Below are positions 26,541 through 34,724 of a stretch of DNA of 64,000 bases, in pieces. The stretch is from NCBI GenBank assembly GCA_045634325.1, contig JAZRAA010000024.1, forward strand, positions 86,399 to 150,398, written 5' to 3'. The position numbers and the translations under genes are program-made. The notes below the pieces were generated by a model. That model was not told the origin of the DNA and did no database searches. It was given only the letters and a program-made list of their open reading frames with translations. Source of the stretch: URNF01 sp045634325 (GTDB lineage Bacteria > Bacillota > Clostridia > Oscillospirales > Acutalibacteraceae). Each line of letters opens with the position of its first letter. Within the stretch, counting starts at the first letter, position 1.

Positions 26541-27452
26541 TTAAAACTCACCCACAAACCGCACTTCCGGTTGTAGCGTGACCATGGTTTCTGCTTCAAT
26601 TTTGTCGATAACCGCCTGTGACAACGCACAAATATCTTGTGCGGTAGCACCGCCTTTGTTAATGACAAAGCCTGCGTGCTTTTCACTCACGGCAGCGCCG
26701 CCCACGGCAAAGCCTTTCAAGCCGCTTTGCTCAATCAATGCACCCGCAAAATGTCCGACAGGGCGTTTGAAGAAACTGCCCGCACTGGGATATTCAAGCG
26801 GCTGTTTTTCTTTCCTGCGCTGCATCAATTCTTGCATACGCATACCGATTACTTGAGAATCACCTTTTTGCAAACGGCAGGTGATACTCACAATGCTGTC
26901 ACCGTTTTCCATAAACGCACTGTGGCGGTAAGAAAGCGTCATATCCTTTGCCAAAACGGTAGCAAATGTCCCGTCTGCACGCAACACTTGCGCTAACACC
27001 ACCACCTGCGCCATCTCCCCGTCATACGCGCCTGCGTTCATATACAACGCGCCGCCTACCGTGCCGGGGATACCGAACGCAAATTCAAGGCCGGAAAGCC
27101 CTTTTTCTTTCACATAATTGCACAACCGCACCAACGGCATACCCGCATCACATTGCACCGTGACGTCGTCCACCATTTTGCAAGTTGCTTTGGTGGGGTC
27201 AAACCGCCACACAACACCGCGAACGCCTTTATCACCCACAACCAAATTGGAGCCGTTACCCAGCAAAAAGGTGGGGGTATCGGTCTGTTTGCAAACAGCA
27301 AGCAACTGTGCCGCCGCCTCGCCGTTCGGAACAGAAATCAACAAGTCGGCGGGGCCGCCTACCTTAAAAGTGGTGTATGCACAAAGGGGTGCATTTTCCT
27401 GCACATCCCATGCGTTTTGCAGAGCAAGTGCTCTCACACGGTCAAGTTCCAC
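26541..27452 (-). CDS. murB: UDP-N-acetylenolpyruvoylglucosamine reductase
   Basis: This flavoenzyme reduces UDP-GlcNAc-enolpyruvate to UDP-MurNAc with NADPH in peptidoglycan precursor synthesis. The FAD-binding motif is LLGNGSNLVV, then PGTVGGALYMNAGAYDGE. The catalytic serine lies in YPSAGSFFKRP and the conserved glutamate in LQPEVRFVG. The arrangement is the shorter type II enzyme of Gram-positives. The GTG at 27452 is preferred because AAAGGA (27461-27466) lies seven bases away; it gives 303 residues. An ATG at 27461 overlaps that site and is less likely. Part of the hprK-glucokinase-murB-rapZ-whiA run. Confidence 0.95.
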   Translation of the reverse strand: MELDRVRALALQNAWDVQENAPLCAYTTFKVGGPADLLISVPNGEAAAQLLAVCKQTDTPTFLLGNGSNLVVGDKGVRGVVWRFDPTKATCKMVDDVTVQCDAGMPLVRLCNYVKEKGLSGLEFAFGIPGTVGGALYMNAGAYDGEMAQVVVLAQVLRADGTFATVLAKDMTLSYRHSAFMENGDSIVSITCRLQKGDSQVIGMRMQELMQRRKEKQPLEYPSAGSFFKRPVGHFAGALIEQSGLKGFAVGGAAVSEKHAGFVINKGGATAQDICALSQAVIDKIEAETMVTLQPEVRFVGEF

Positions 27453-27493
27453 CGCCGACATCCTTTCTGTATATCTATGTGTCTGTGTATCTG

Positions 27494-28438
27494 TTAATCA
27501 ATCAGGCAAGCTGCGCCGATAACACCGGCATCATTGCCCAATTCTGCCACGCACAAGCGAGCCTGTTTTTCACTGTGCTTGCTATACCGTTCTGCCACGA
27601 TATATTTTTCCAGCGGTTTGAGCAAGGTGTCGCCCTCTTTACAAATACCACCGCCAATGCACACTACGTCGGGTTGGAAAATATTGATCATATCAATCAG
27701 ACCGACCGCAATGTAGTAGATATATGTATTCACCACCTGTGTAGCCGCCGCATCGCCCGCACGCATACCGTCAAAAGCAGTACGACCGTTGACGTTTTCA
27801 AGACTGCCTGCGAGTTCCCACATTTTGCTGTCTTTGTTTTGCTCCATAGCGGCACGGGTCTGACGCACCAACGCCGTCGCAGATGCATATGCTTCCCAGC
27901 AACCTTTTCTGCCGCAAGAGCAGGGTTCGCCGCCCACTTGGATGACGGTATGACCCAGTTCTGCGCCCGCAAAGTTGACACCCGCAAGCACCTTGCCGTC
28001 TATAATCACGCCGCCACCGACACCGGTGCCCAACGTGATGCACACACAACTTTTGCTTCCTTTTGCCGCACCTGCGCAAAATTCGCCCAGCGCCGCCGCA
28101 TTTGCATCATTTTCAATCGCAACTTTGGTGCCCAGCTCTTTTTCGAGCATGGCGCACAACGGCAAATTCACAAAACCTAAGTTGTTGGCAAATTCCACAA
28201 TGCCCGTATCTCTGTTACAAGTGCCGGGGCTGCCGACACCCACACCTCTGACGTCCGCCATGGTGATGCCTGCGTTTTGTGCAGCTTCACGTGCGACTTT
28301 CGCCATATCTTTTACGATTTCTTCTGCAGGACGAGGGCAAGCCGTCTTGCATTTCGAAATTCCAACGATTTTGTTATTGTCATCCAAAACACCTGCCACA
28401 ATATTTGTGCCGCCCAAGTCAATGCCGATTCTGTACAT
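27494..28438 (-). CDS. ROK-family glucokinase
   Basis: This 314-residue cytoplasmic sugar kinase most likely phosphorylates glucose to glucose-6-phosphate. The phosphate loop IGIDLGGTNIVAGV opens the protein. The catalytic Asp lies in IENDANAAALGE. The ROK zinc motif CSCGRKGCWEAYASA follows GHTVIQVGGEP. This arrangement matches the Gram-positive GlkA/GlcK group rather than ROK repressors, because no helix-turn-helix precedes it. The ATG follows TTAGGAGGAA. Placement right after hprK fits a role in carbon sensing, since the glycolytic state controls HPr kinase activity. Specificity for glucose is inferred from family and context. Confidence 0.92.
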   Translation of the reverse strand: MYRIGIDLGGTNIVAGVLDDNNKIVGISKCKTACPRPAEEIVKDMAKVAREAAQNAGITMADVRGVGVGSPGTCNRDTGIVEFANNLGFVNLPLCAMLEKELGTKVAIENDANAAALGEFCAGAAKGSKSCVCITLGTGVGGGVIIDGKVLAGVNFAGAELGHTVIQVGGEPCSCGRKGCWEAYASATALVRQTRAAMEQNKDSKMWELAGSLENVNGRTAFDGMRAGDAAATQVVNTYIYYIAVGLIDMINIFQPDVVCIGGGICKEGDTLLKPLEKYIVAERYSKHSEKQARLCVAELGNDAGVIGAACLID

Positions 28439-28482
28439 AATTTCCTCCTAAAAAGTGTATACGATTTTTTGTGTAATATGAT

Positions 28483-29424
28483 TTAATAATCCGACGGAAT
28501 GTCATCTTGCATACCGAGATTTTGCATCAACTCATGCACTGCGCTGTACCCCATCTTCTTTTGACGGTGGTTCATCGCCGCAACCTCGATGATGATAGCA
28601 AGGTTTCTGCCGGGTTTCACCGGAATGGTGAGCATGGGCAATTTGTTGCCCAAAATATCCATTTTTTCATTTTCCAGACCCATACGGTCATAGATTTTTT
28701 CGTTATCCCACGGTTCCAAACGAATGACCATGTCGATTTTTTCGCTGGTTTTGACGGCACCCATACCGAAAATCTGGCGTGCATTGACAATGCCGACACC
28801 ACGCAATTCGATAAAGTGGCGAATGTTTTCCGGCGCAGAAGCCACCAACGTTTTAGCGGAAACTTTTTTGATTTCCACCGCATCATCCGCAATCAAGCGG
28901 TGACCACGCTTAACCAGTTCAATGGCGGTCTCACTTTTACCCACGCCGCTGTCACCCACCAGCAAAATACCTTCGCCGTACACCTCCACAAACACACCGT
29001 GACTGGTGATGCGGGGAGCGAGTTGCACGTTCAAAAACGCAATCAACGCCGCCATCAAATTAGAAGTGCTTTCCACACTGCGAAACAGCGGCACTTCATT
29101 GCGCTGACAGCATTGGAGCATTTCTTCGGGTATTTCCAATTCCCGCGCCACAATCAAAGCGGGCGGTTGTTGGTCGGTCAGGGCAGCGATGCGTTTGAAA
29201 CGCTCATCCGCACTGAGTTCTTCCAGATAGGTCATTTCGCTTTTACCGAGCACCTGAATGCGCTCGTTATCGAAGTATTCATAAAATCCCGCCAACGCCA
29301 TGCCGGGACGGTTCGTGTCTCCCGACACCACCAACCGCAATTTATCCACAGGCGGCATATATACCGTTTCCAAAGACAACTCCGCAATGATTTGTTCGAG
29401 TGTCACAGAATATTTTTTTGCCAT
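28483..29424 (-). CDS. hprK: HPr kinase/phosphorylase
   Basis: This bifunctional enzyme phosphorylates HPr on a serine when glycolytic intermediates are high and removes the phosphate when they fall, controlling catabolite repression in low-GC Gram-positives. Its 313 residues are standard. The P-loop is GDSGVGKS (157-164), preceded by the N-terminal domain. Then come the kinase core HRLIADDAVEIKKVS and the family signature IELRGVGIVNARQIFG. The ATG follows AAAGGAGAC. It is the first gene of a minus-strand run reaching pfkA. HPr itself and CcpA are not in this window. Confidence 0.97.
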   Translation of the reverse strand: MAKKYSVTLEQIIAELSLETVYMPPVDKLRLVVSGDTNRPGMALAGFYEYFDNERIQVLGKSEMTYLEELSADERFKRIAALTDQQPPALIVARELEIPEEMLQCCQRNEVPLFRSVESTSNLMAALIAFLNVQLAPRITSHGVFVEVYGEGILLVGDSGVGKSETAIELVKRGHRLIADDAVEIKKVSAKTLVASAPENIRHFIELRGVGIVNARQIFGMGAVKTSEKIDMVIRLEPWDNEKIYDRMGLENEKMDILGNKLPMLTIPVKPGRNLAIIIEVAAMNHRQKKMGYSAVHELMQNLGMQDDIPSDY

Positions 29425-29540
29425 AGCCGTCTCCTTTCAAAGTCGCAATTTTATCCACTCTCTATCATAGCCTATTTTTATGCGTTTTGGAAGAGGTTTT
29501 TCAATTTTTGTGCAACTTTTTGCAAAACTTTTTTGCATAA

Positions 29541-29569
29541 CAAAAAGCAGCCTCAAACGAGGCCGCTTA
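29541..29569 (-). terminator. Terminator of the DUF1643 gene
   Basis: On the minus strand, AGCGGCCTC and GAGGCTGCT form a stem with one internal mismatch around GTTT, followed by TTTTTG. The stop codon of the upstream gene lies inside the hairpin. Confidence 0.75.
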
Positions 29570-30176
29570 AATAGACGTCTATGTCTGTGAAAGCATCCAG
29601 ATTGCTGTCTTTTTTCAAATATAACGGGTGGTGCGGGTGCCCTTTTTGCTTGGACCGTGCACCGGCGGTGTACCACACTGCGCCATAGCGTTGCCCAAGC
29701 GTCACCATATCCTGCACAAGCGTGGGTAAATACCGTCTTTTCTCAATCACTGCGCCCCAAGCCGCCCACACCGCAGGCGTTTGCCCCGCATGTGACAAAA
29801 CCCACTCGAATGCACGCATATTTTGTTCGTGCAAAAACAAGTTGCACTGCGCATCCATATCATCGGGCGAAGTAGCACGCTGGGCATACACGTTGAACAT
29901 GATAAACGAGTCAAACCCATTGTGTGCAGCAATGCGGCTAACGCTTTTGAGCGTATTATCCAAGTCCCCCGGTCGCGCGGTGGACGGGTTGACGCCGATG
30001 CAAATCAACGGGGTTTTGCCTTTCGTGCCCAAAATGTAACGGTATTCCGCATACTTGCACGGCACATACAGCCACTGTTCATGGTCATAGTGGTGCAGGA
30101 CGGTCTGCTCTTCTTGCAAAGCCTCCGTAAACGGCATGATTTCCAGTTGTGCGGACGGCGCGGCGGGAACGTGCAT
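29553..30176 (-). CDS. DUF1643 family protein
   Basis: This 207-residue protein matches the DUF1643 family: YRYILGTKGKTPLICIGVNPSTA, then DNTLKSVSRIAAHNGFDSFIMFNVYAQRAT in adjoining segments, and a late AAWGAVIEKRRYL. The family is widespread in bacteria and phages and resembles a small nucleotide- or nucleic-acid-related domain, but no activity is established. The C-terminus GHPHHPLYLKKDSNLDAF is also typical. The ATG follows AGAGGTGAT at 30181-30188. It is monocistronic and divergent from the aromatic amino acid operon with about 135 bases between. Nothing in the context explains its role. Confidence 0.85.
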   Translation of the reverse strand: MHVPAAPSAQLEIMPFTEALQEEQTVLHHYDHEQWLYVPCKYAEYRYILGTKGKTPLICIGVNPSTARPGDLDNTLKSVSRIAAHNGFDSFIMFNVYAQRATSPDDMDAQCNLFLHEQNMRAFEWVLSHAGQTPAVWAAWGAVIEKRRYLPTLVQDMVTLGQRYGAVWYTAGARSKQKGHPHHPLYLKKDSNLDAFTDIDVYLSGLV

Positions 30177-30201
30177 GCTATCACCTCTTTTTCTGCCATT
30201 C

Positions 30202-30230
30202 AGTATACAATATTTTAACGCAAAAAGCAA
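30202..30230 (-). promoter_or_regulatory. Promoter of the DUF1643 gene
   Basis: On the minus strand, TTGCTT (30225-30230), 17 bases, TATACT (30202-30207). Its -35 box abuts the inverted repeat at 30231-30269. Confidence 0.7.
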
Positions 30231-30269
30231 CTTTTTCACGGTGAAGTTCTTGACTACACCATGAAAAAG
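30231..30269. promoter_or_regulatory. Inverted repeat, candidate operator of the aromatic operon
   Basis: CTTTTTCACGGTG (30231-30243) and CACCATGAAAAAG (30257-30269) are inverted copies with one mismatch, separated by 13 bases that contain the -35 box of the aro operon. A protein bound here would block that promoter and touch the divergent one. The binding factor is unknown. Confidence 0.6.
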
Positions 30270-30277
30270 TATATAAT
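30250..30277 (+). promoter_or_regulatory. Promoter of the aromatic amino acid operon
   Basis: TTGACT (30250-30255), 16 bases, TATAAT (30272-30277). No T-box or other leader structure fits in the 35 bases that remain before the first gene. Confidence 0.78.
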
Positions 30278-30312
30278 AATGTAATAAAATCTTTTAGGAT
30301 GGAGGGGTATAT

Positions 30313-31503
30313 ATGGTATCCGCAGATATGCTAAACCTCGGACAGCATCGCTCGGTTATCCGTGAAATTTTCGAATACGGCAACGCTCGCCGCGCACAAA
30401 TCGGGGCGGAAAACGTGTTTGATTTCAGTCTGGGCAATCCCAGTGTGCCCGCTCCGTCTTTTGTGACCGAAGCACTTGAGAATTTGCTGGCACAAACGCC
30501 CGCAGAACAACTGCACGCCTACACCTCCGCCGCAGGCGACGTCGGTGTGCGTAAAGCTGTGGCAAAATACATACAAAACACCTTCCACTTTGATACCGAT
30601 GAAAATCACATTTATATGACCGTCGGCGCTGCCGCCTCACTGACTATTTCTCTGCACGCTTTGGCAGAGGCGGGAGACGAGGTGATTGCGTTTGCGCCGT
30701 TTTTCCCCGAATACCGTGTGTTTGTCGAAAAGGCGGGCGCGAAATTTGTGACGGTTGCGAGTCGCACAGACGATTTTCAAATCGATGCCGCTGCGCTCGA
30801 TCGGGCGATTACTCCTCGCACCAAAGCGGTGATTGTCAATTCCCCCAACAACCCCACAGGCGCAGTGCTGACCCTCGAAAGTGTGCAAGCACTCGCCACT
30901 GTTTTAAAAGAAAAATCCGCTCAATTCGGGCATCCCATTTATCTGATTGCAGATGAACCATATCGTGAGTTGGTATACGACGGTACACCCGTGCCGTATC
31001 TCCCGCTATACTACCAAAACACCATCGTATGTTATTCTTTCAGCAAATCGCTGTCTTTACCGGGTGAGCGTATCGGCTATATCGCCGTATCCCCCACTGC
31101 CGACGATGCCGCGCTGGTATATGCTGCCGTTTGCGGTGCAGGCAGGGCGCTCGGATACGTATGTGCACCCTCCTTGTTCCAGCAACTGGTCAAACAGTGC
31201 CTTGGCAAAACCGCCGATATCACGGTGTATGACCGCAATCGGAAACTGTTATATGATGCTCTTACAAATTTCGGGTTTGAAGTTGTGTATCCAGACGGCG
31301 CATTTTACCTGTTTGTTAAATCCCCCGAAGCCAATGCGTATGCATTCTGTGAGAAAGCAAAAGCGTTTGAACTGTTATTGGTGCCGGGTGACGATTTCGG
31401 ATGCGCAGGGTATGTGCGCATCGCCTATTGCGTTTCCACCGCACAAATTGAACGTGCACTGCCCGCTTTTCAAAAACTCGCGAGTCTTTACAAAGGAGAA
31501 TAA
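30313..31503 (+). CDS. Class I aminotransferase, probably aromatic/aspartate type
   Basis: This 396-residue PLP enzyme has fold-type I motifs: NSPNNPTGAVL, then the conserved Asp in IADEPYRELVYDG, and the PLP lysine in CYSFSKSLSLPGERIGY. It opens with a substrate-facing segment FDFSLGNPSVPAP. As first gene of an operon that makes phenylpyruvate and hydroxyphenylpyruvate, it most likely catalyses the final transamination to phenylalanine and tyrosine. Aspartate or other amino donors are also possible in this subfamily. The ATG follows GGAGGGG. pheA begins two bases after its stop codon. Confidence 0.88.
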   Translation: MVSADMLNLGQHRSVIREIFEYGNARRAQIGAENVFDFSLGNPSVPAPSFVTEALENLLAQTPAEQLHAYTSAAGDVGVRKAVAKYIQNTFHFDTDENHIYMTVGAAASLTISLHALAEAGDEVIAFAPFFPEYRVFVEKAGAKFVTVASRTDDFQIDAAALDRAITPRTKAVIVNSPNNPTGAVLTLESVQALATVLKEKSAQFGHPIYLIADEPYRELVYDGTPVPYLPLYYQNTIVCYSFSKSLSLPGERIGYIAVSPTADDAALVYAAVCGAGRALGYVCAPSLFQQLVKQCLGKTADITVYDRNRKLLYDALTNFGFEVVYPDGAFYLFVKSPEANAYAFCEKAKAFELLLVPGDDFGCAGYVRIAYCVSTAQIERALPAFQKLASLYKGE

Positions 31504-31505
31504 CC

Positions 31506-32585
31506 ATGGACGCTTTACAGGAAGCCAGAAAAATTATCAACGAAGTGGACGCTCAGATGTCCGACTTGTTTGTCAAACGTATGCAAGCCGCACAAATGGT
31601 TGCCGACTACAAACGTGAACACGGCATGCCCATTTTGGATGCCGCACGAGAAGAAGCGGTCATCGTCTCCGGTTCCGCACGTGTGGAAAATGACGAGTTG
31701 CGCGGATACTATATGGATTTCATGCGGGATACCATGGCGATTTCCCGCCGGTATCAGCAAAAACTCATTCACGGTATGCGCGTTGCATACAGCGGTGTGG
31801 AAGGTGCGTTTGCGCACATCGCCGCCGACAATTTGTTCCCGCAAGCCGATAAAATCGCATTCCACGATTTCAAAGATGCCTACGATGCAGTGGTCAACGG
31901 CGACTGCGACAGCGTGGTGTTGCCGCTGGAAAACAGTTATGCCGGCGAAGTGGGTCAGGTTACCGACCTTCTGTTCTCCGGTCCCTTATACATCAACGGC
32001 ACATTGGCGTTGTCGGTCACCCATGACTTGTTGGCAGTGGAAGGCGCTTCCCTCGATACCATCAAAACGGTGGTCAGTCATCCGCAAGCACTGTCCCAGT
32101 GTGATGCATTCATCAAAGAACACGGATTTGAACAAACACCGTTTGAAAACACCGCATTAGCGGCAAAATATGTTGCCGAATTAAACGACCCCACCGTTGC
32201 CGCAATTGCCAGCAAGCAGAGCGCCGCTCGTTACGACCTGCAAATCCTTGCAAACGGCATCAACCAATCAAGAGAAAACACCACCCGCTTTGCGGTGTTA
32301 TCCCGCTCGGAAAACCGCAATATCTGCAAAGAAGCAGGCGCACATTTTGTGCTCATGTTCACCGTGCGCAACGAAGCGGGTTCCCTTGCCCGTGCACTAA
32401 ATATCATCGGTGCACACGGCTTTAATATGCGCACACTGCGCAGCCGTCCCATGAAAGAATTGCTGTGGCAATACTACTTCTACGTCGAAGCGGAGGGTAA
32501 TATCCATGGCCACGAAGGCAACTGCATGTTAGAAGAACTGAACGTCTGCTGTGACAAAGTCAAAATCGTCGGCTCGTTCACGTGA
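31506..32585 (+). CDS. pheA: Bifunctional chorismate mutase/prephenate dehydratase
   Basis: This protein converts chorismate to prephenate and then to phenylpyruvate. Three parts are visible in 359 residues: an AroQ-type mutase (about 1-85, EARKIINEVDAQMSDLFVKR), a dehydratase (about 93-270, starting VAYSGVEGAFAHIAA), and a C-terminal ACT regulatory domain (about 280-350). The dehydratase contains TRFAVLSRSEN. The ACT domain carries the NEAGSLARAL and LRSRP segments that correspond to the GALV and ESRP motifs binding phenylalanine, so feedback inhibition by phenylalanine is expected. The mutase-dehydratase fusion resembles the proteobacterial P-protein. It lies between the aminotransferase and aroB. 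Confidence 0.94.
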   Translation: MDALQEARKIINEVDAQMSDLFVKRMQAAQMVADYKREHGMPILDAAREEAVIVSGSARVENDELRGYYMDFMRDTMAISRRYQQKLIHGMRVAYSGVEGAFAHIAADNLFPQADKIAFHDFKDAYDAVVNGDCDSVVLPLENSYAGEVGQVTDLLFSGPLYINGTLALSVTHDLLAVEGASLDTIKTVVSHPQALSQCDAFIKEHGFEQTPFENTALAAKYVAELNDPTVAAIASKQSAARYDLQILANGINQSRENTTRFAVLSRSENRNICKEAGAHFVLMFTVRNEAGSLARALNIIGAHGFNMRTLRSRPMKELLWQYYFYVEAEGNIHGHEGNCMLEELNVCCDKVKIVGSFT

Positions 32586-32595
32586 GGTGTGTACT

Positions 32596-33606
32596 ATGGA
32601 AATCGCAGTAGAATTGGGTAAAAACAGCTATACCGTGACCGTGGAGCGCGGTAGCTTGCAGTATGCAAACCGCTATATGCATCTTGACCGTCGCGTATTG
32701 GTGGTCACCGACAGCGGCGTGCCCGCACAATATGCTGAGACGGTTGCGAGTTGTTGCGCACAACCCACCATCGTCACCATCCCGCAAGGCGAGGAAAGCA
32801 AGAATATCAAAGAATTTGAAAATCTGTGTCGTGTGATGTTGCAACACGGTTTCACACGCACCGACTGTGTCGTAGCAGTGGGTGGCGGTGTTGTCGGGGA
32901 CTTGGCAGGCTTCGCGGCGGCAGCGTTTATGCGTGGTATTGATTTTTACAATGTTCCCACCACCGTTTTATCACAGGTGGACTCTTCCATCGGCGGCAAA
33001 GTGGCAATCGATTTGGACGGTATCAAAAACTGCGTGGGTGCATTCCACCAACCCAAAGCGGTGCTCATCGACCCTGACGTGTTACAAACTCTGCCCCCGC
33101 GTCAAATCGCCAACGGCTTGGCGGAAGCGGTGAAAATGGCGGTTAATTTTGACGAGCAGTTGTTCTCGCTGTTTGAAACGACCGACCCGTTGGCACATAT
33201 CGATGATATCATCGTCGCTTCGCTGCGCATCAAAGCCGCAGTGGTCAAGGCAGATGAAAAAGAAAGTGGGTTGCGGCGGGTGCTCAATTTCGGACACACC
33301 ATCGGCCACGGCATTGAAACCGCCGCAGGACTGCAAACACTGTATCACGGTGAATGTGTGGCGCTGGGCATGTTGCCTATGTGCAGTGACGATTTACGCC
33401 CCCGTGTGAAAACGGTGCTTGAAAAAATTGGATTGCCTACCACCTGTCAGATAGACCCCGCAACCGTGTGGGAAGCACTCTCGCACGACAAAAAAATGTC
33501 GGGCGACAGCATCACGGTGATTTTCGCACAAACGGCGGGTAGTTATGAAATGCATACCCTGCCCCTTAGCGAGTTTAAGGCGACTGTTTTTGCCGCCCTT
33601 CAATAA
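32596..33606 (+). CDS. aroB: 3-dehydroquinate synthase
   Basis: This NAD-dependent metalloenzyme cyclises DAHP to 3-dehydroquinate. The 336 residues contain IPQGEESKN, the NAD-binding GGGVVGDLAGFAA, then VPTTVLSQVDSSIGGK, the metal ligand region NGLAEAVKMAV, LNFGHTIGHGIE and HGECVALGM, all standard for AroB. The ATG at 32596 is chosen because GAGGTG (32584-32589) precedes it, ten bases after pheA stops. It is followed by aroC in a tight operon. Confidence 0.95.
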   Translation: MEIAVELGKNSYTVTVERGSLQYANRYMHLDRRVLVVTDSGVPAQYAETVASCCAQPTIVTIPQGEESKNIKEFENLCRVMLQHGFTRTDCVVAVGGGVVGDLAGFAAAAFMRGIDFYNVPTTVLSQVDSSIGGKVAIDLDGIKNCVGAFHQPKAVLIDPDVLQTLPPRQIANGLAEAVKMAVNFDEQLFSLFETTDPLAHIDDIIVASLRIKAAVVKADEKESGLRRVLNFGHTIGHGIETAAGLQTLYHGECVALGMLPMCSDDLRPRVKTVLEKIGLPTTCQIDPATVWEALSHDKKMSGDSITVIFAQTAGSYEMHTLPLSEFKATVFAALQ

Positions 33607-33625
33607 AAAGAGAGGTGTTACCACC

Positions 33626-34720
33626 ATGAAAAATACATTCGGTCAACATATTGCCGTTACCCTCTTTGGAGAAAGCCACGGCGTTGCTATCGGCGCTGTT
33701 ATCGACGGATTGTGCCCCGGTCTGCAAATAAACGAGGATGCCATCCGCCGCATGCTCGCACTGCGCCGTCCCAGCGGTGCTATTTCCACCGCAAGACAAG
33801 AAAAAGACGCTTTCGAAATTGTCAGTGGTGTCTTAAACGGTGTCACCACCGGCACGCCGCTGACCGTTCTGATTCGCAACGAAGACACCAAAAGCGGTGA
33901 TTATGCCATGATGCAAACGGTGATGCGTCCCGCACACGCAGATTATCCCGCGCAATGCAAATATCACGGCTATCAGGATACCCGTGGCGGCGGACACTTC
34001 TCCGGCCGCATCACTGCACCGCTGGTTGCGGTAGGGGCGATTTGCATGACCGCCTTGCAAGAAAAAGGTATCAAAATCGGCACCCATATCGCGCGTTGCG
34101 CAGGTGTGCCTGACCGTGCGTTTGCGGATTTGGCAACCGATATTGACACGCTTGCAGACAGGTCGTTCCCTGTGTTAGACAACACGGCGGGCGAGACGAT
34201 GCAAGCCGCAATTTTGCAGGCGAAACAAGAATTGGACAGTGTCGGCGGTGTGTTGGAAACTGCTATCATTGGTTTGCCCGCCGGCGTGGGCGAGCCGTGG
34301 TTTGACACGTTTGAAAGCATGCTTTCTCACATTCTTTTCTCCGTTCCCGCCGTCAAAGGCGTAGAATTCGGCGACGGTTTCAAACTGGCTGACATGCGTG
34401 GCAGTGTTGCCAACGACTCGCTGTGCTTTGAAAACGGTGAAGTTGTCACCACTACCAATCACAACGGTGGTATTGGCGGCGGTATCACAAACGGTATGCC
34501 GGTCATCTTCCGTTGTGCCGTGAAGCCCACCCCCTCCATCGCAAAAGTGCAACAAACCGTGGACATTGCGGCGGGCGAAAACACCGTTTTGGAAATCAAA
34601 GCCCGCCACGACCCCGCCATTGTGCACCGTGCACGCATTGTCATTGATGCAGTCACCGCCATTGCGGTTTGCGATATGCTGGCGGGCAGATACGGCACCG
34701 ATTGGTTTAAGGGAGAGTGA
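33626..34720 (+). CDS. aroC: Chorismate synthase
   Basis: This FMN-dependent enzyme removes phosphate from EPSP to give chorismate. Its 364 residues are the normal length. Family motifs include TLFGESHGVAIGAVIDG, then LRRPSGAISTARQEKD, RPAHADYPAQ (RPGHAD in most homologues), DTRGGGHFSGRITA near 125, the central GFKLADMRGSVAND and the late HDPAIVHRARIVID. The ATG lies after GAGGTGTT, 19 bases past the aroB stop. The last gene codons are followed almost directly by the aroE-aroK fusion. Confidence 0.95.
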   Translation: MKNTFGQHIAVTLFGESHGVAIGAVIDGLCPGLQINEDAIRRMLALRRPSGAISTARQEKDAFEIVSGVLNGVTTGTPLTVLIRNEDTKSGDYAMMQTVMRPAHADYPAQCKYHGYQDTRGGGHFSGRITAPLVAVGAICMTALQEKGIKIGTHIARCAGVPDRAFADLATDIDTLADRSFPVLDNTAGETMQAAILQAKQELDSVGGVLETAIIGLPAGVGEPWFDTFESMLSHILFSVPAVKGVEFGDGFKLADMRGSVANDSLCFENGEVVTTTNHNGGIGGGITNGMPVIFRCAVKPTPSIAKVQQTVDIAAGENTVLEIKARHDPAIVHRARIVIDAVTAIAVCDMLAGRYGTDWFKGE

Positions 34721-34724
34721 AACA

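Noticed and set aside
28507..29574. 355-residue plus-strand frame across hprK
   Set aside because: It is antisense to intact HPr kinase, rich in Phe and His, and has no family motif.
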